Source: Arthonia radiata (lineage: Eukaryota > Ascomycota > Arthoniomycetes > Arthoniales > Arthoniaceae). Taken from it: 64,000 nt of DNA. Location: NCBI GenBank assembly GCA_002989075.1, contig PSQN01000017.1, positions 4,037,453 to 4,101,452 of the forward strand, written 5' to 3'. Of this stretch, positions 10,158-21,074 are shown piece after piece. The notes below the pieces were generated by a model, which saw nothing but the letters and a program-made list of their open reading frames with translations, was not told the DNA's origin and ran no database searches. Position 1 is the stretch's first letter; each line of letters begins with the position of its first letter. Position numbers and translations under genes: made by a program.

Positions 10158-10820
10158 TCAGAATATACTCCACTGTTTCCACCACACAGCAGCGAGGACA
10201 AGACCGATGCTTGCAACGCAGGACATGGGACCCATCTCTAGCACAGCCCACAGGACCATCGTGATGACCGGCGGCACCCGCTTCATGACGGCCAGAAAGG
10301 CGCCTTCATTGCAGAGGTAAACGGCGTAAATGCCACAGCCCACCGCCGCACTGAAGAAGATGGCCTGACGCAGCCACTCGAACTTTGCGAGGCCAAAGAA
10401 GGGAGCGTGAAAGACGTAGACGAGTAGTATAGACAATGGCAGCGTGCTCGTCAGATTCTTATAAGTCAAGAACCCATATTCCAGCTCTTGCGCATATTGA
10501 TGCCACGTCAGGATGTCAAGCGTGAGATGGACGCTCGTAAGCGTGAAGCCGTATATGAGCGCTGTGAGGAAGGCATGTTCGCTTTGCTCGGTGCTTGTCA
10601 CAGGCTGTGCGTCCTTTGGAGTGCCTTGCGTTGCTGAAGACTTCTTGGCTCGGTATGCAGGTATCTGCTTGGGCAGCTCGGCTTCGCGCTCCGCGGCGAG
10701 GTCGAATAGAGTGGGCTGTGTTGGTCCGGAACGGTCTGGCTGCTTTAAAGGGATCTCTTGAATGGTGAAGGGCTGTGTGTTATCGCTGGATGCAGCGGCT
10801 TTGCGTTGCTTTCGCGACAT
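10158..10820 (-). CDS. Small integral membrane protein, uncharacterised (DUF7719-like)
   Basis: A single exon of 220 aa. The first ~80 residues are hydrophilic. Four hydrophobic segments follow, around residues 83-103, 128-145, 151-170 and 183-213, with YGFLTYKNLTSTLPLSILLV the most recognisable. It resembles a conserved ascomycete family that I recall as DUF7719, but no function is known to me. It is probably an endomembrane protein, since no signal peptide precedes the hydrophilic N-terminus. It is divergent from the F-box-like gene at 11,017, with a 196-bp promoter gap that contains a TCACGTG E-box near 10,882. Confidence 0.8.
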   Translation of the reverse strand: MSRKQRKAAASSDNTQPFTIQEIPLKQPDRSGPTQPTLFDLAAEREAELPKQIPAYRAKKSSATQGTPKDAQPVTSTEQSEHAFLTALIYGFTLTSVHLTLDILTWHQYAQELEYGFLTYKNLTSTLPLSILLVYVFHAPFFGLAKFEWLRQAIFFSAAVGCGIYAVYLCNEGAFLAVMKRVPPVITMVLWAVLEMGPMSCVASIGLVLAAVWWKQWSIF

Positions 10821-11016
10821 CTGAGAATGATCATTGTCCGATTCGAGACGGCAATTCGGCTGGCGCAGGAAAGTGAAAGAGTCACGTGTAGCGCATAGCT
10901 AGCGCGTCTCTAGCGTTCCTTCCCCTGCATGATCAAATCGGTGGCAGTTCACGCTTACTTTCCGCGATCAGCGAAGTTGAATGAAGCCATCGTTCAGTGG
11001 TCGTTAGCTATCTGAC

Positions 11017-12893
11017 ATGGCTTCCCAGATGGAGCAGCGGGTTTCTCCCTTGCTTAAACTACCACCTGAGCTTCTGGATACAATAGCTTATCTGCTATGC
11101 CCACGTCCTGAAGAACTCCAACACCACGACCACTCGCTCGTGGCTCCTGAGCTCACTCATCTGCTCACAGGCTGGCATGAGAGATGCTCAAACCTCAGGC
11201 TTGTCTGTCGTCGGTGCGCTCAATTACGAGCCCCTAAAGAAGCCTTATTCTACCAGTTCAACTGGCAGACGACTTTCGATAGCCGACGCAGACTCAAGAA
11301 CATTTCTGAGAACGCCAGTCTTGCTCCGCTGGTTCGCAAGATTTGCATTGTTCTACCTCCCTTTGGCATGGGCACTACCTCAAAAGAAGATTATTCGGCG
11401 GCACTTGTCCGTCAGGTCTCCCAAGAGCGGCGCCAGCTTCTCGAGACTCTCAATCTATCATACAGCGAAGTCAGCACCTGCGTTAATGCGCTTAACGAGA
11501 AACACTTCCCTTGGAACGAGACACGCATCAGTGACAGCGTTTCGCAGCTTAAGATGGTGCGGAAGGATGCCGAGAAAGTCCTGAAAGATGATCTGCCGCG
11601 TCATCTAGCTAGGTCACTCAATGCACTTCCGAGTCTAAAGGAATTCCAATTCAGCGGCTGGCACGATTTTGGACTTGATTCATTCGAGAATCCGTACATC
11701 ATTCGACGCGACGAGTAAGTCATGACCATCAGGGACTGTCGCCTCCACTGCATAACAAGTTTCGTCGTCCACCGCTACCCCCTTATCTGCAAGACCCCAC
11801 GGAACGCTGCAAGCTAAAGAATGTACTACTTTTCCGTTGCGCTGACGGACTTCCACAGGCCACGCAATCTCGCTCAGCAGAGTCGTAAAACTCTACTTCG
11901 CAAGTATTATCCCGATTTGCTGGCTACAGAACTAGTTGAGGGTGCTGCGAGTGACAAGCACTCGAGAGCGTGGTGGTATGTACTCGTGAGTGCGTTCGCT
12001 GCCGCTTTCTGGACCATCCGATTGCAACCGAAAGCTTTGTGGATAGGCACTCCGTTTGGAGATCTCAAAATCAATCACACGAGCTCAATGGAGTTTGACT
12101 GCAGCTTATTGGAACGTCTCGTTGTCATCAGTTCGAAAACAAGATGGCACCCCATGTTTCTGAAGCGGACGATTGATTCAGCTTCGAGTACATCCCGCAT
12201 AAGTCATCTCACGAATTTGAGAGAACTCTATCTCGGGTGTGACAGTGGTGAGTCTGAAACGTCCGCGCCTTTATCTTCATTTGTCAGCGTTGAACAGTAC
12301 CATGCGAGTTGCCAATTTGCGAGAGTTCCTTTGTGATCCTTGAGCGCTGGTTTCACTGACTTTGCATATTTAGGGTAGGTGCTTGATTGCAAGCGCGAAT
12401 TGGCGCTCTCGAATGACAATGGGTTGTTTCGTTTGCGCAAGCTGTGGCTGGCCAGTTCATCCGTCACTGATAGCTTCGCGGCGTTTCTGAGGCTCTGTCC
12501 GAGCCTCGAGCATGTCGTGTTTGATCGAGTCGAATTGAGGTGCAGCAATGAGGTAAGTGAAGGCGGTTGGTATTCCCGCTCGTCACAAAAAGTGGTCCAT
12601 ATTGACCATCATGATGATAGATGGTTGGCAAGAAGACAAGGTACGAGGTCTTTTGCGTCTTGAGGGGCTTGCAGTCTCTTAGTCTGCTCGAGCTATTCAC
12701 ACTGGCGGTCGAAACCGACCGAGACAGCTTCTTGTTCCTGCACGATGACGACGACGATGTAGATGAGCCCGATGAGGATAGCAGTCACAAGTATCTTATG
12801 CCGCTCCTCAGGAAGTTCATCCTGAAAGGAGCGCCGTGGTTTGAAGTGTTATCAGAGCGAATCTACAATCCGAACATGATTGTGATTGGGTGA
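11017..12893 (+). pseudogene. F-box-like protein gene, probably decayed
   Basis: The first block (11,017-11,714) starts with an F-box-like segment, LLKLPPELLDTIAYLL and NLRLVCRRCAQL. A second block (11,859-12,247) follows a possible 144-bp intron (GTAAGT...CACAG) and ends in the LRR-like LTNLRELYLGCDS. Further coding-like blocks lie at 12,288-12,340 (VANLREFLC), 12,379-12,552 (LRKLWLASSSVTDSFAAFL) and 12,621-12,893, the last two joined by a clean GTAAGT...ATAG intron. Blocks 2 and 3 cannot be linked to 12,379 by any GT-AG intron without hitting TGA (12,341) or TAG (12,376). The 144-bp intron is itself open for 48 codons in another frame, as if a frameshift were present. I read this as a degenerating gene 150 bp from the RIP island. 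A functional gene with unusual splicing remains possible. Confidence 0.55.
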
Positions 12894-13049
12894 CGTTATT
12901 GCACTGCGACATTCAGCAAACCCCCGGCAAGGTGACGGTGGCCACATCAGATTTGCGAATTTGCAGTCTCGGGACCCGGCCTATCTTTGGGGACGTGCAC
13001 GGTCAGGTGACCGGCCGATCACGTGAGGCACGTAACTTCTCCCTATAGA

Positions 13050-13080
13050 TAGTCTAGGATCCTAACCCGCGTTTATACTA
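13050..13080 (+). repeat. Possible left terminal repeat of the DNA transposon
   Basis: TAGTCTAGGATCCTAA at 13,050 is similar, with gaps, to the reverse complement of the right end at 18,758 (TAGTCAATTTTGGTCCAAA). Both start with TAGTC and carry GG.TCC.AA. If real, the copia element would be nested in a single Tc1/mariner copy spanning 13,050-18,758. The match is weak and RIP has altered both ends. Confidence 0.25.
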
Positions 13081-13238
13081 AATTTATATAGAATTGTACG
13101 TAAATCGCTACCTTTTTTATATACTTTTCTCTACCTAAATATACTCTAATCTTTATTATCTTAGGCTTATTTTATAAGTTAGAACCTAAGTTATTAGTAA
13201 GTTTATATTTAGTTTTATTTTTTATAGAGTTAATATCT

Positions 13239-13457
13239 TGTTAGAAATTAACCAACTAGCTGGTTAGCCGGAACCCTCAGGGGCCCGGAGTATCGGACAG
13301 GTCCTACCAGCTATCTCGGCCTAGAATAGAACAAGCCTTTTACCTAAAGGGTCGGGCCTAGTGGCCCGGGCCTAGGACAAAAAGGAGCATTGTACGACCC
13401 GTTCTAGACAGCTGGCCCGTAGTCTAAGACAACACGAAATAGACTTAGAGACTAACA
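13239..13457 (+). repeat. 5' LTR of the copia fossil
   Basis: 219 bp, with TGTTAG...CTAACA as 6-bp inverted ends. It is about 83% identical to the 3' LTR, with transition differences only. It is the more GC-rich of the two copies, so the less RIP-affected. Confidence 0.88.
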
Positions 13458-16400
13458 GTTTTTGTTACGGGCACCAGCTCTAGACGGCCTAGCGCACATC
13501 TAAGCATCAACCACCGCCAGTTATCTCAGCCCTATCAGTATTATTCCCGACTAAGCCTATAAACCCGCTGTAGGCATTATTAAACAAGACGGCTATAAAA
13601 GCCTACATTCCCTATAAATCCGATATAGATATTGTTGGGTTAACGGATATAGAGGAACTTTCTTATGTACCTTAAACTATGTAGCTAGACTAATAATCGA
13701 CCTTAGAATAGACTTTAGTTTATTAACTTAATATTTAAATATAAGTTTCTTAACTATATTTAAGTAACGTACTTTATCTTCTGTCTACTTTAGTTAAGTC
13801 TTACTTATCTTTTATAATCTGTCTCGCCTCTCCTATCTTTTAGTCTCTAGTATACAAGATACCTCTTATTAAAGTCGATAAGTATATAAAGCAAGTAAGC
13901 CTTAGTTTAGTTCTCTCAGCGACCGGCGTTACACTTTAACAGACTCGCTACGAAAGTAGAGAAAGCAGATTAATTATATTTACTACTTTAGCACTTAATA
14001 GCTGTAACGCTACAGACAGGCTAACCAGCAAAATAGCCGCTACAGGTAAGATATTGAACGTTAATACTAAGATAAATAAAAGCTTCTTAAATAAATATTT
14101 TAAACTTACTTTATTTTTAATACGCTTAGCTATATACTTTAAGACTTATAAGGATTAGTTTCTAAATAACAGCACTATAGTTTTATTTACCGTATCTTAT
14201 ATAAATAGCGAGACATATAAATAGTTTAACTTCTATTTTAAAGACTATCTCTATAAAGCACCTAACAAACGATAGAAAGAGACAGACGAGCTCTTCTCTA
14301 GCTTTGCTGCGTTTTAGTAAAAGCTTCGATAAGTGTATAGGAATATATAGATTCTGGACGTACTGCCGTACGCAAACTTAAGATACTCCGACAGACAGAA
14401 CCGGCCAGCCAATACGCCGCTAAGTTCCTGCAATATACTAACTAAACTAAATAAGATAAAGGACCCTTAGTCGACGTCTTTTACGAAGGCTTAAAAGACT
14501 ATATTAAAGAAATAATCTATATCCGCGGAGAAAAGTTTATTAAACTAGAAAAGTTTATAAAACGAGTCAAGAAAATCGATAACAGCAACTTTAAACGACA
14601 GTTAGAGAAAAAAGGAGCTAACTTAGGTAAGTTCGTCTAAACTCGAAGTAAGCACAACTTACAATAAGACCGGGGTAATCTAATAGAATTAGACTTTATA
14701 AAGCTCTATAGAAAACTAAACAACTAGGAATAAGAATACAGAATAAAGAACAAGCTATACTTATATTACGGAAAACTAGAGTATTAAGTTAAAGAATACT
14801 GTTCTAAAAAATAACAGTTCAATAGTACCGGCAGAAACGAACACAACAATCGATCTTAGAAACTCTATTTTCTACGACAATAGTTCAATATAACTACTTA
14901 GACATAAGAGGACAACGGTCGAGATAAGGCGATAGAATTACTAGCAGCCTTCTCCGACCGCTGGTATATAGATCTAACCGGAAGTTGTCTCCTTTAAGAA
15001 TTAGGTCTCTTATAGAAGACTATCTAGAACTAGTATAAGTACGTTACTAGAGTAACTAAGAAGCAAAAAGATATTTACTGGAGTACCTTCTGTAACTAGA
15101 AAGACGCTTACTAGGTTTCTTCTAACGAAAAGTACGACAAATAGAACTTATTTAACTTATATAAAAACTAGAACACGGACAGTAAGTTATAGAAAGAAAC
15201 AAAGCAACGACAAATAAAACAGGAACGACAAAATTTATAGGACTAGAACAATATTAACTACACTATTTTAAGGCAGCAGATACGAGATATCGTTGCACTA
15301 CACGAAACACTATTCTAGACTACGTGCTACGATAACGATTGTACGACCCACGAGTCCGACAAATTGGAATTAGAATGGTAGCCGAGGAAACCTAAACTAA
15401 AAAAACTAGATGCTAGAGCAACTGTTTATATCCTAATAGGCTACAGATCGAACTAATATAAGCTCTTAGACTCTAATAGCCGGAAGGTTTACTGAGAGAG
15501 AGACGTCTACGTCTAAGAAGAAAAATTTGTTTGAGACCTATAGAGATCTACAGTTAATCGATTAACCGAAAGTATTTCTAAAGAGCTCGAAGAACAACTA
15601 GAAGTTAAGTTTAAAAATAAGCTAAATCCGACCGCTAAATCTTAAGATAATAGGGAGATACCTCTTAATAAAGGAGAGAGTCCTCTGTATAAGGAATAGT
15701 ATACCTCCTCTATATTTTAACAACTAGCGGACGAATCTAAATAAGAACTATACTAAACTAAAGCTCTAAACAAGTTTAACCTTCTTATCGAGTTAGATTA
15801 TAGAAGTACCGAAGACTCCGGACGAATAGACATCGATTGCGCCTAAGAAATAGATTTTATATACAAAAACGCCGACAAAAATTAGTTTAACGAGTTCTAT
15901 AATAATCTAGAACAATACATTAAATAGGCCTTAGTCGCAGTTACTAAAGAGCCTAATAACTTAAAAGAAATAAGGGTATCTAAGGATTAGCCTTCTTAAC
16001 TAGACGCAATATAGTTAAAGCTTAAAGAGCTAGCTAACTAAGAAATCTAAATATTAACCAAGCTGCCGCCGAGTAGAAAGGTGCTAAAAGGGCGCTAAAT
16101 ACCGAAGATTAAGTACCTTCCGGAGAGCGAGCCAATTTTTAAAGCCCGCTGGATAGCTAAGAGCTGCCAGCAAAGACCCGGCCTCAATTTTATAGAGACC
16201 TTTGTAAATATAGTAAATTTAATTATCTACCGGCTTATACTAGCCTTAGTAGCAAAAAAAGACTAGAAAATAAAGTAATAGGATATAAAATTAGCTTATC
16301 TTAACACAAAGTTAGACAAGATTGTCTATGTTAAGCAACCAACTAGCCTATCTAACGGAACTAATAAAGTTTATCGAATAAAAAAGACCCTTTACGGTCT

Positions 16401-17649
16401 AAAACAGGCCGGCCGACAGTAAGAAGCCTATCTTTAAGAATTACTAAGGGGAATAAGTTTTAAACCCCTAGTATCCGATTAGTCGGTTTATATTTAAAGA
16501 ACTAAAAAGTAGGCAATTTTAATTATCTACGTAGACGATATATTAGCTGTATCCAATTCTATCGAAACAATCTCTAAAATCTATTAGAAACTAAATAAGA
16601 CTCTTATAGTTAAGAACTTAAGAGACGTTAGTAAGTTTCTAGAAATTAAAATTACCTAAGATCGCCTAGCGAAAACAATTCGTCTAGACTAGTCGACTTA
16701 TTTAGCTAAAATTTTAATTAAATATTCGAAGAAAAACGGCTGAATGCCCGGAAAAATACCGCAACCCGTTGGCTTAAAATTGGCACTAAATCCTAATTAA
16801 GCTAGTAGTACCAATATTTCTAATTATTAGCAACAAATTGGGTTAATTTTGTATCTAATAATAAAGACAAGACTCGATATTGCCTTTACAACTAGCCTAC
16901 TAGCCCAATATATATTAAATTCTAGCGAGAAGCACTAGAGAGTTTTAAGTAGCCTTTAGGCTTACTTAAATAAAACTCCTAACCTTAGCCTTTATTATAA
17001 ATTTCCCTCAATAAACGGTATAACTGGCTATTATAACGCAAATTGGGGGGGGAACCTTGGTACTAGGAGATCGACTACCGGCTATATCTTTTTACTCAGG
17101 AATGGAGCCCTTAGCTAAAATTCGAAGCTACAAAAAATAGTCGCCTTAAGCTCTTATAAGGCCGAATATATAGCCCTTAAAGAAGCTATAAAGGAACAGT
17201 CATTTATCTAATTAATTGCTACTAAACTGTCCGGAATTTTTAAAGAAAATTCGATTACTACCGTTTTAGCGGGTACTTCTAAAAAGTCTGCGGATAAAAA
17301 GCCTTGGCGGGCTCCAACGCACCAGGTAAGTATATATTTGCCCGGGCAAGCCGGTTAAATTAGACCGGAGACCCCGGTTTTGCCAATAAAACTGTTACTT
17401 ACCGACAGCAATTCGACAAAAGAACTTACAAAAAACCCTACCTTCTGAGCTAAATCTAAGTACATTGATATACAGTATTACTATATTAGAGAAAACGTTT
17501 AAGCAGGCTAAACAGAGCTCAAATACGTTTCTATAAAGAAACAATTAGCAGACGGTTTAACAAAACCGATCGACTTAGCTAAAATACTAACGTTTAGAAC
17601 TTAAATTAGCTTACAATCTAGCTAAAATAACTAGTCGATTAAGGAGATG

Positions 17650-17868
17650 TGTTAGAAATTAACTAACTAGCTAGTTAGCTGGAACCCCCAGAGGCCTAAA
17701 GTATTAGATAGGTCTTACCAGCTATCTCGATCTAGAATAGAATAAGCCTTTTATCTAAAGGGTCGGGTCTAGTAGTCCGAGTCTAGGATAAAAAGAAGTA
17801 TTGTACGACCTGTCTTAAACAGCTAGCTTATAGTCTAAGACAATATAAAATAGACCTAGAGACTAACA
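17650..17868 (+). repeat. 3' LTR of the copia fossil
   Basis: 219 bp, the same length and the same ends as the 5' LTR. It is more AT-rich and preceded by the polypurine-like tract AAGGAGATG. Confidence 0.88.
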
Positions 17869-18216
17869 GTTTTAGATAAACAGAATTACTGTCTTATACG
17901 GTAAGTTACAGGTTATCTAGTCTCTATTAAAAGAATAGATATCTAGTAAGTCCTATATAGACCGCTAAACTTAAATATATAAGCTAAGATCTCTCTAGAG
18001 AATTCTAGCTAATAAGACAGATAATATAATAATAGCTTTCCCTTGCTACTAAGTATTGTACCTATACTAAGCCTAAGTATTGTACTAGTCCCAAGCTGGT
18101 CTCGTCTTCCTACTCTTTGTAGTAGTATTCTTCTTCTTCCCTGCACCTTTTTTAACAAAAGCCTAGAGAGTAATACTATAAAGACTATATTTAAGATATA
18201 GATAAAGTTAATAATA

Positions 18217-18762
18217 TTAAAAAGAAGCGGTATTATACTTAGAGCGCTATAGACTATGTATTTAAGCTACTACTCTACTTTTATAATATCTTATCTAATA
18301 CTAATAGTAAGATAATAGCTAACTACTATATCTCTATAATTCTTTCTATTATTTATAAATAGAAGCTATAGGGCTACAACTTTATACTTAGAGAGGATAA
18401 CAATTCTAGGTATAGGATTAGTAAAAATTTAAAGCTAGCGCGCTATAAGAAGGATGTATAGTCTAGAGACCTACTTTAACGCTCCTAGAAGCTCTAATCT
18501 ATCTCTAATTAAGAACGTATAGTAAGGACTAAAGATATACCTACATATATAGCCGTATTAAAACGAATTTAAGACTTTTAACTTAATTAGAAAGGGCTAG
18601 GAGGCATTAGGGAAGAATATAATAAATAATTAGATTGATTTAATGCTATAGCGCTTTAAATACTATATTGCTAGGGATAGCGCAATAACGGGCTAGTAGA
18701 GCTAATTGTAGCAATTATAATAATATAATTATTATAAAATTTGGACCAAAATTGACTATATT
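18217..18762 (+). mobile_element. Tc1/mariner-type DNA transposon remnant (transposase 3' part)
   Basis: Conceptual translation from about 18,226 reads SAIDYVFKLLLYFYN and then GYNFILREDN (Asp codon at 18,396). It continues, one frame over, with YFNAPRSSNLSLIKNV (18,472-18,519) and IARDSAITG (18,667-18,693). These match the fungal DDE transposase pattern of EDN.S.G, then YFNAP.SPDL.PIENVW, then CIARDGA.TGW. GAT/AAT and GAG/AAG changes at the second Asp and the Glu, and TGG/CAG to TAG changes, are RIP-type C-to-T transitions. At least one frame change lies between about 18,440 and 18,472. The N-terminal DNA-binding part was not found. The end (TTTGGACCAAAATTGACTA, to 18,758) may be the right terminal inverted repeat. 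The element is dead. Confidence 0.7.
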
Positions 18763-18780
18763 ATCGTCGTCGAAAGTTGG

Positions 18781-19638
18781 TGGGGATTATTGTGGTGTGC
18801 CATTTTTATTTTCAGCCGCGTGAGGGGCCAAAGACTGCTGAAACACGTTGTGCGGTGTGAGATGCAATGTGTGGGCCACGTCTCTTCTACTGAGCATGCC
18901 AAGTCCTTTTATCTCAGCTTCGCCCCGTTCGGACAAGTTGCTTTATGCCTCTCCCATCTGGCACGGTCCGACGTTTCAATATTCTCTCACCGACAACAAC
19001 ACAGTGTTAATCACAGGCTAAGCAATGTTGCATTCGTATCTAGTTCGCTCTCCTGAGCTTTTTCGATACACTGTTCTCGATACTTGTGTACGTGAGCGTT
19101 CGCGGTTAGAGCACGGATCTTGCACTCCCAAGGATGAGTCTCGCACTTCTGCGCTTCCCATGGACAGAGTGTGCACTTCGGCACGGCCGTGGCCCTGTAA
19201 CACCGTCGCCTGATAAGCTGTCGGCATGCTACTACGCTTGCATCAACCGCTTCCTCTAAGGGGCCTCTGGTGGCAGTCAATCATTCGACAGTATCTACAC
19301 GCGCCACTTCCCGCCCGCTCGACAGCTGGCCCGCCGTCTGGCGAAGCTCAAGATTGCAGCGTGTTGTATCAAGTGGACTCGTCCTACGGCTGTTTTCGGA
19401 TATTGTAGGCGGTTCTGCTGATCCTCGTAAAACCTCGTGGCGTTTCCATCCCTCCTCCCAGATTTGAGAGGTGTTCTCTGATGTTTCGTATGTTGAGCTT
19501 GCGATGTGTCCAGAGTGGAGTGGAGTATATTAGCCTTTCAAAGTTCAATTTATGGATATTTATTGTCTCAATCACAACATCTTCATATTTGTTTCTCTAT
19601 CAAAAAACCTTCCATACCACATTTAACCAAATTCAAAA
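18781..19638. other. Gene-poor flank of the AT-rich island and promoter of the small gene
   Basis: Composition is normal again. Several short open frames exist on both strands (for example 18,790-19,056 and 19,011-19,280) but none resembles a known protein or has a convincing start context. A TATA-like AGTATATTAG lies near 19,526. It is followed by a C/T-rich and then A-rich leader running to the ATG at 19,639, so the last ~150 bp are probably the promoter and 5' leader of that gene. Confidence 0.5.
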
Positions 19639-19878
19639 ATGCGTGCCCGGGGACCTCAAACTGGCTTTTGGTCCTACCCCAACCCATGGGCTTGGCATCC
19701 GAAGGAGTCTGCGGAGGCAAAACTTAACAAGAGCAAGAATAAGGTCGAGAGCGTGGGCGGCAGCGTCGAGGACAATGCCAGCCAGAGACGTGGCTCGTCC
19801 GATACCGGTTCGACCCTCTCAGGGGATTCTCAAGACACTACAGGCGGCCACCATGGCAAACACGGCAACCACGGGTGA
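19639..19878 (+). CDS. Small hydrophilic protein, unknown function
   Basis: 79 aa beginning MRARGPQTGFWSYPNPWAW, followed by a Lys/Ser-rich middle and a Gly/His tail (GGHHGKHGNHG). The start context is good (CAAAATG), and a TATA-like box lies about 110 bp upstream. The aromatic N-terminal motif is what argues for a real gene. There is no signal peptide, membrane segment or cysteine. The length and composition recall small stress- or conidiation-associated proteins of ascomycetes, but I do not recognise the family. It is the first intact frame after the RIP island, about 860 bp away. Confidence 0.6.
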   Translation: MRARGPQTGFWSYPNPWAWHPKESAEAKLNKSKNKVESVGGSVEDNASQRRGSSDTGSTLSGDSQDTTGGHHGKHGNHG

Positions 19879-21074
19879 AGATTGACGAGATCATGACCAA
19901 CACGAGTATCAACCACCTTCTTCTCACTATCGCAACCTCAAACCTCACACATTGACGATGATTCGTGTTTGGAACGGGATTGGACCTTACAAACTGGCCT
20001 TGAAAAATATCATGCCATTGTTAGTGGCGATGATTCCGTAGCTGCTAGTTGACTTGATACCCTGAGATTAGCAGCCGGCAACTGGCGACAGGTCAAGGCA
20101 CCTTTTTTGTTCATGTGTTTGTTTTCCTCCATTGTTGTATCGCCTTGCCACGAAAGTTTTGGTGTTACAACCGTGATTCGATGTGGTTTCGTATGACCTA
20201 CTCCGTAGCTCGTTGTGCCAATTGATAGTTTATGCTGTACAAAAGCTGTGTCGCTATAGAAAATCTGTCATTGAAAACAAGCAAAGCATCTCGATTGGCC
20301 CTGAATAACCTGGTATCCTTCAAACATTGAAATGATTGGATGCGAGAAGAAGCTGTTCAAGATGTCGGATTGCACACCGCCAGGCGTGTATAGAAGCGAG
20401 ACTTCAAGCCGACCTCAGTGCAGCGCAGCTTCTGCATGGAGACAGATTCCAGACTGATGAAATTTGGGTTGGTCCAACTATTCGGGTTTCCGTCATTTAG
20501 ATCAGTAGCTGTGACACACTGACATGCCACCTGTTCACCCCTTCAACTCATCCTCCGTCGCCGCCTGGAATCCGCGCGCTTCATCCACCCACAGAGTATC
20601 GTCGCTCAACAACTCCCCTCATCCCTCCGCGGCTAATCAAACGAGACTTGACCTCAAGATCTTTGAATATGGCCCTGGAATCCTGGCGACGTATCAATGG
20701 GTTGACAGAATCAGACGGAACGTCCGATGTCGCTTCAAGCCAGGGTCGAGCTCGTGCTGTCTGAAAGGCGTCCACGTCGACCTGGTAGCGCAGTCGCGAC
20801 GCATTAAATGTGCCAGAAAGCTGGCTTGATTGACGTAGTGCCATGAGAATATGGCCAGCGCTCCCTCGCAGGGTAATGTGTTACGTTGGCTGGTTTTTTT
20901 TCGTGCTGCTGAAGCAAGCGTTGGAGCATGAACATCTCTATCAACGTCTTGCCGATCAGCATCCTCCGTAACCCACAGACCAGGGTCGTCCACGAAGAAA
21001 ATGCAGGTATTTCTCGTAAATGCGTCAACGCTCATGCATTGTCATAACTTGTTATGATATCTTCGTGAACCATC
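19879..21074. other. Intergenic region between the small gene and VPS2
   Basis: The first ~400 bp are probably the 3' untranslated region of the small gene, T-rich around 20,105-20,140. An open frame at 20,524-20,829 (101 codons, starting MPPVHPFNSSSVAAWN) has a plausible N-terminus but loses protein character halfway. I could not find a splice form that improves it, so it is not called. Nothing else is recognised. Confidence 0.45.

Larger units (their letters stand above)
13239..17868 (+). mobile_element. Fossil LTR retrotransposon, Ty1/copia superfamily
   Basis: A 4.63-kb element is bounded by two 219-bp LTRs that start TGTTAG and end CTAACA. A purine-rich tract (AAGGAGATG) lies directly before the 3' LTR. 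Conceptual pol remnants run in copia order on the + strand. There is a CCHC-knuckle-like patch near 14,755-14,810 and an integrase region roughly in the middle. Reverse transcriptase remnants include LYGLKQAGRQ near 16,390 and the YVDD box near 16,530. RNase H traces run from about 17,040 to 17,510. It is heavily broken, with dozens of breaks, consistent with RIP. The LTRs differ at about 35-40 of 219 sites, all transitions. Because RIP can act within one sexual cycle, this cannot be read as a clock; age is uncertain. No matching target-site duplication is visible (TATCT before, GTTTT after). Confidence 0.88.
13035..18780. repeat. AT-rich, RIP-damaged transposon island
   Basis: Base composition changes abruptly to strongly AT-rich at about 13,035 and back to normal at about 18,780. 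No long open frame exists on either strand. The two LTRs of the contained element differ only by transitions, which is the hallmark of RIP. The island contains a Ty1/copia fossil (13,239-17,868) and a Tc1/mariner-type transposase remnant (about 18,217-18,700). The pieces 13,035-13,238 and 17,869-18,216 are AT-rich but otherwise unassigned. Confidence 0.85.

Noticed and set aside
20524-20829. 101-codon open frame with a plausible N-terminus.
   Set aside because: Protein character fades after about 40 codons, and no splice form rescues it. Evidence is insufficient to call a gene.
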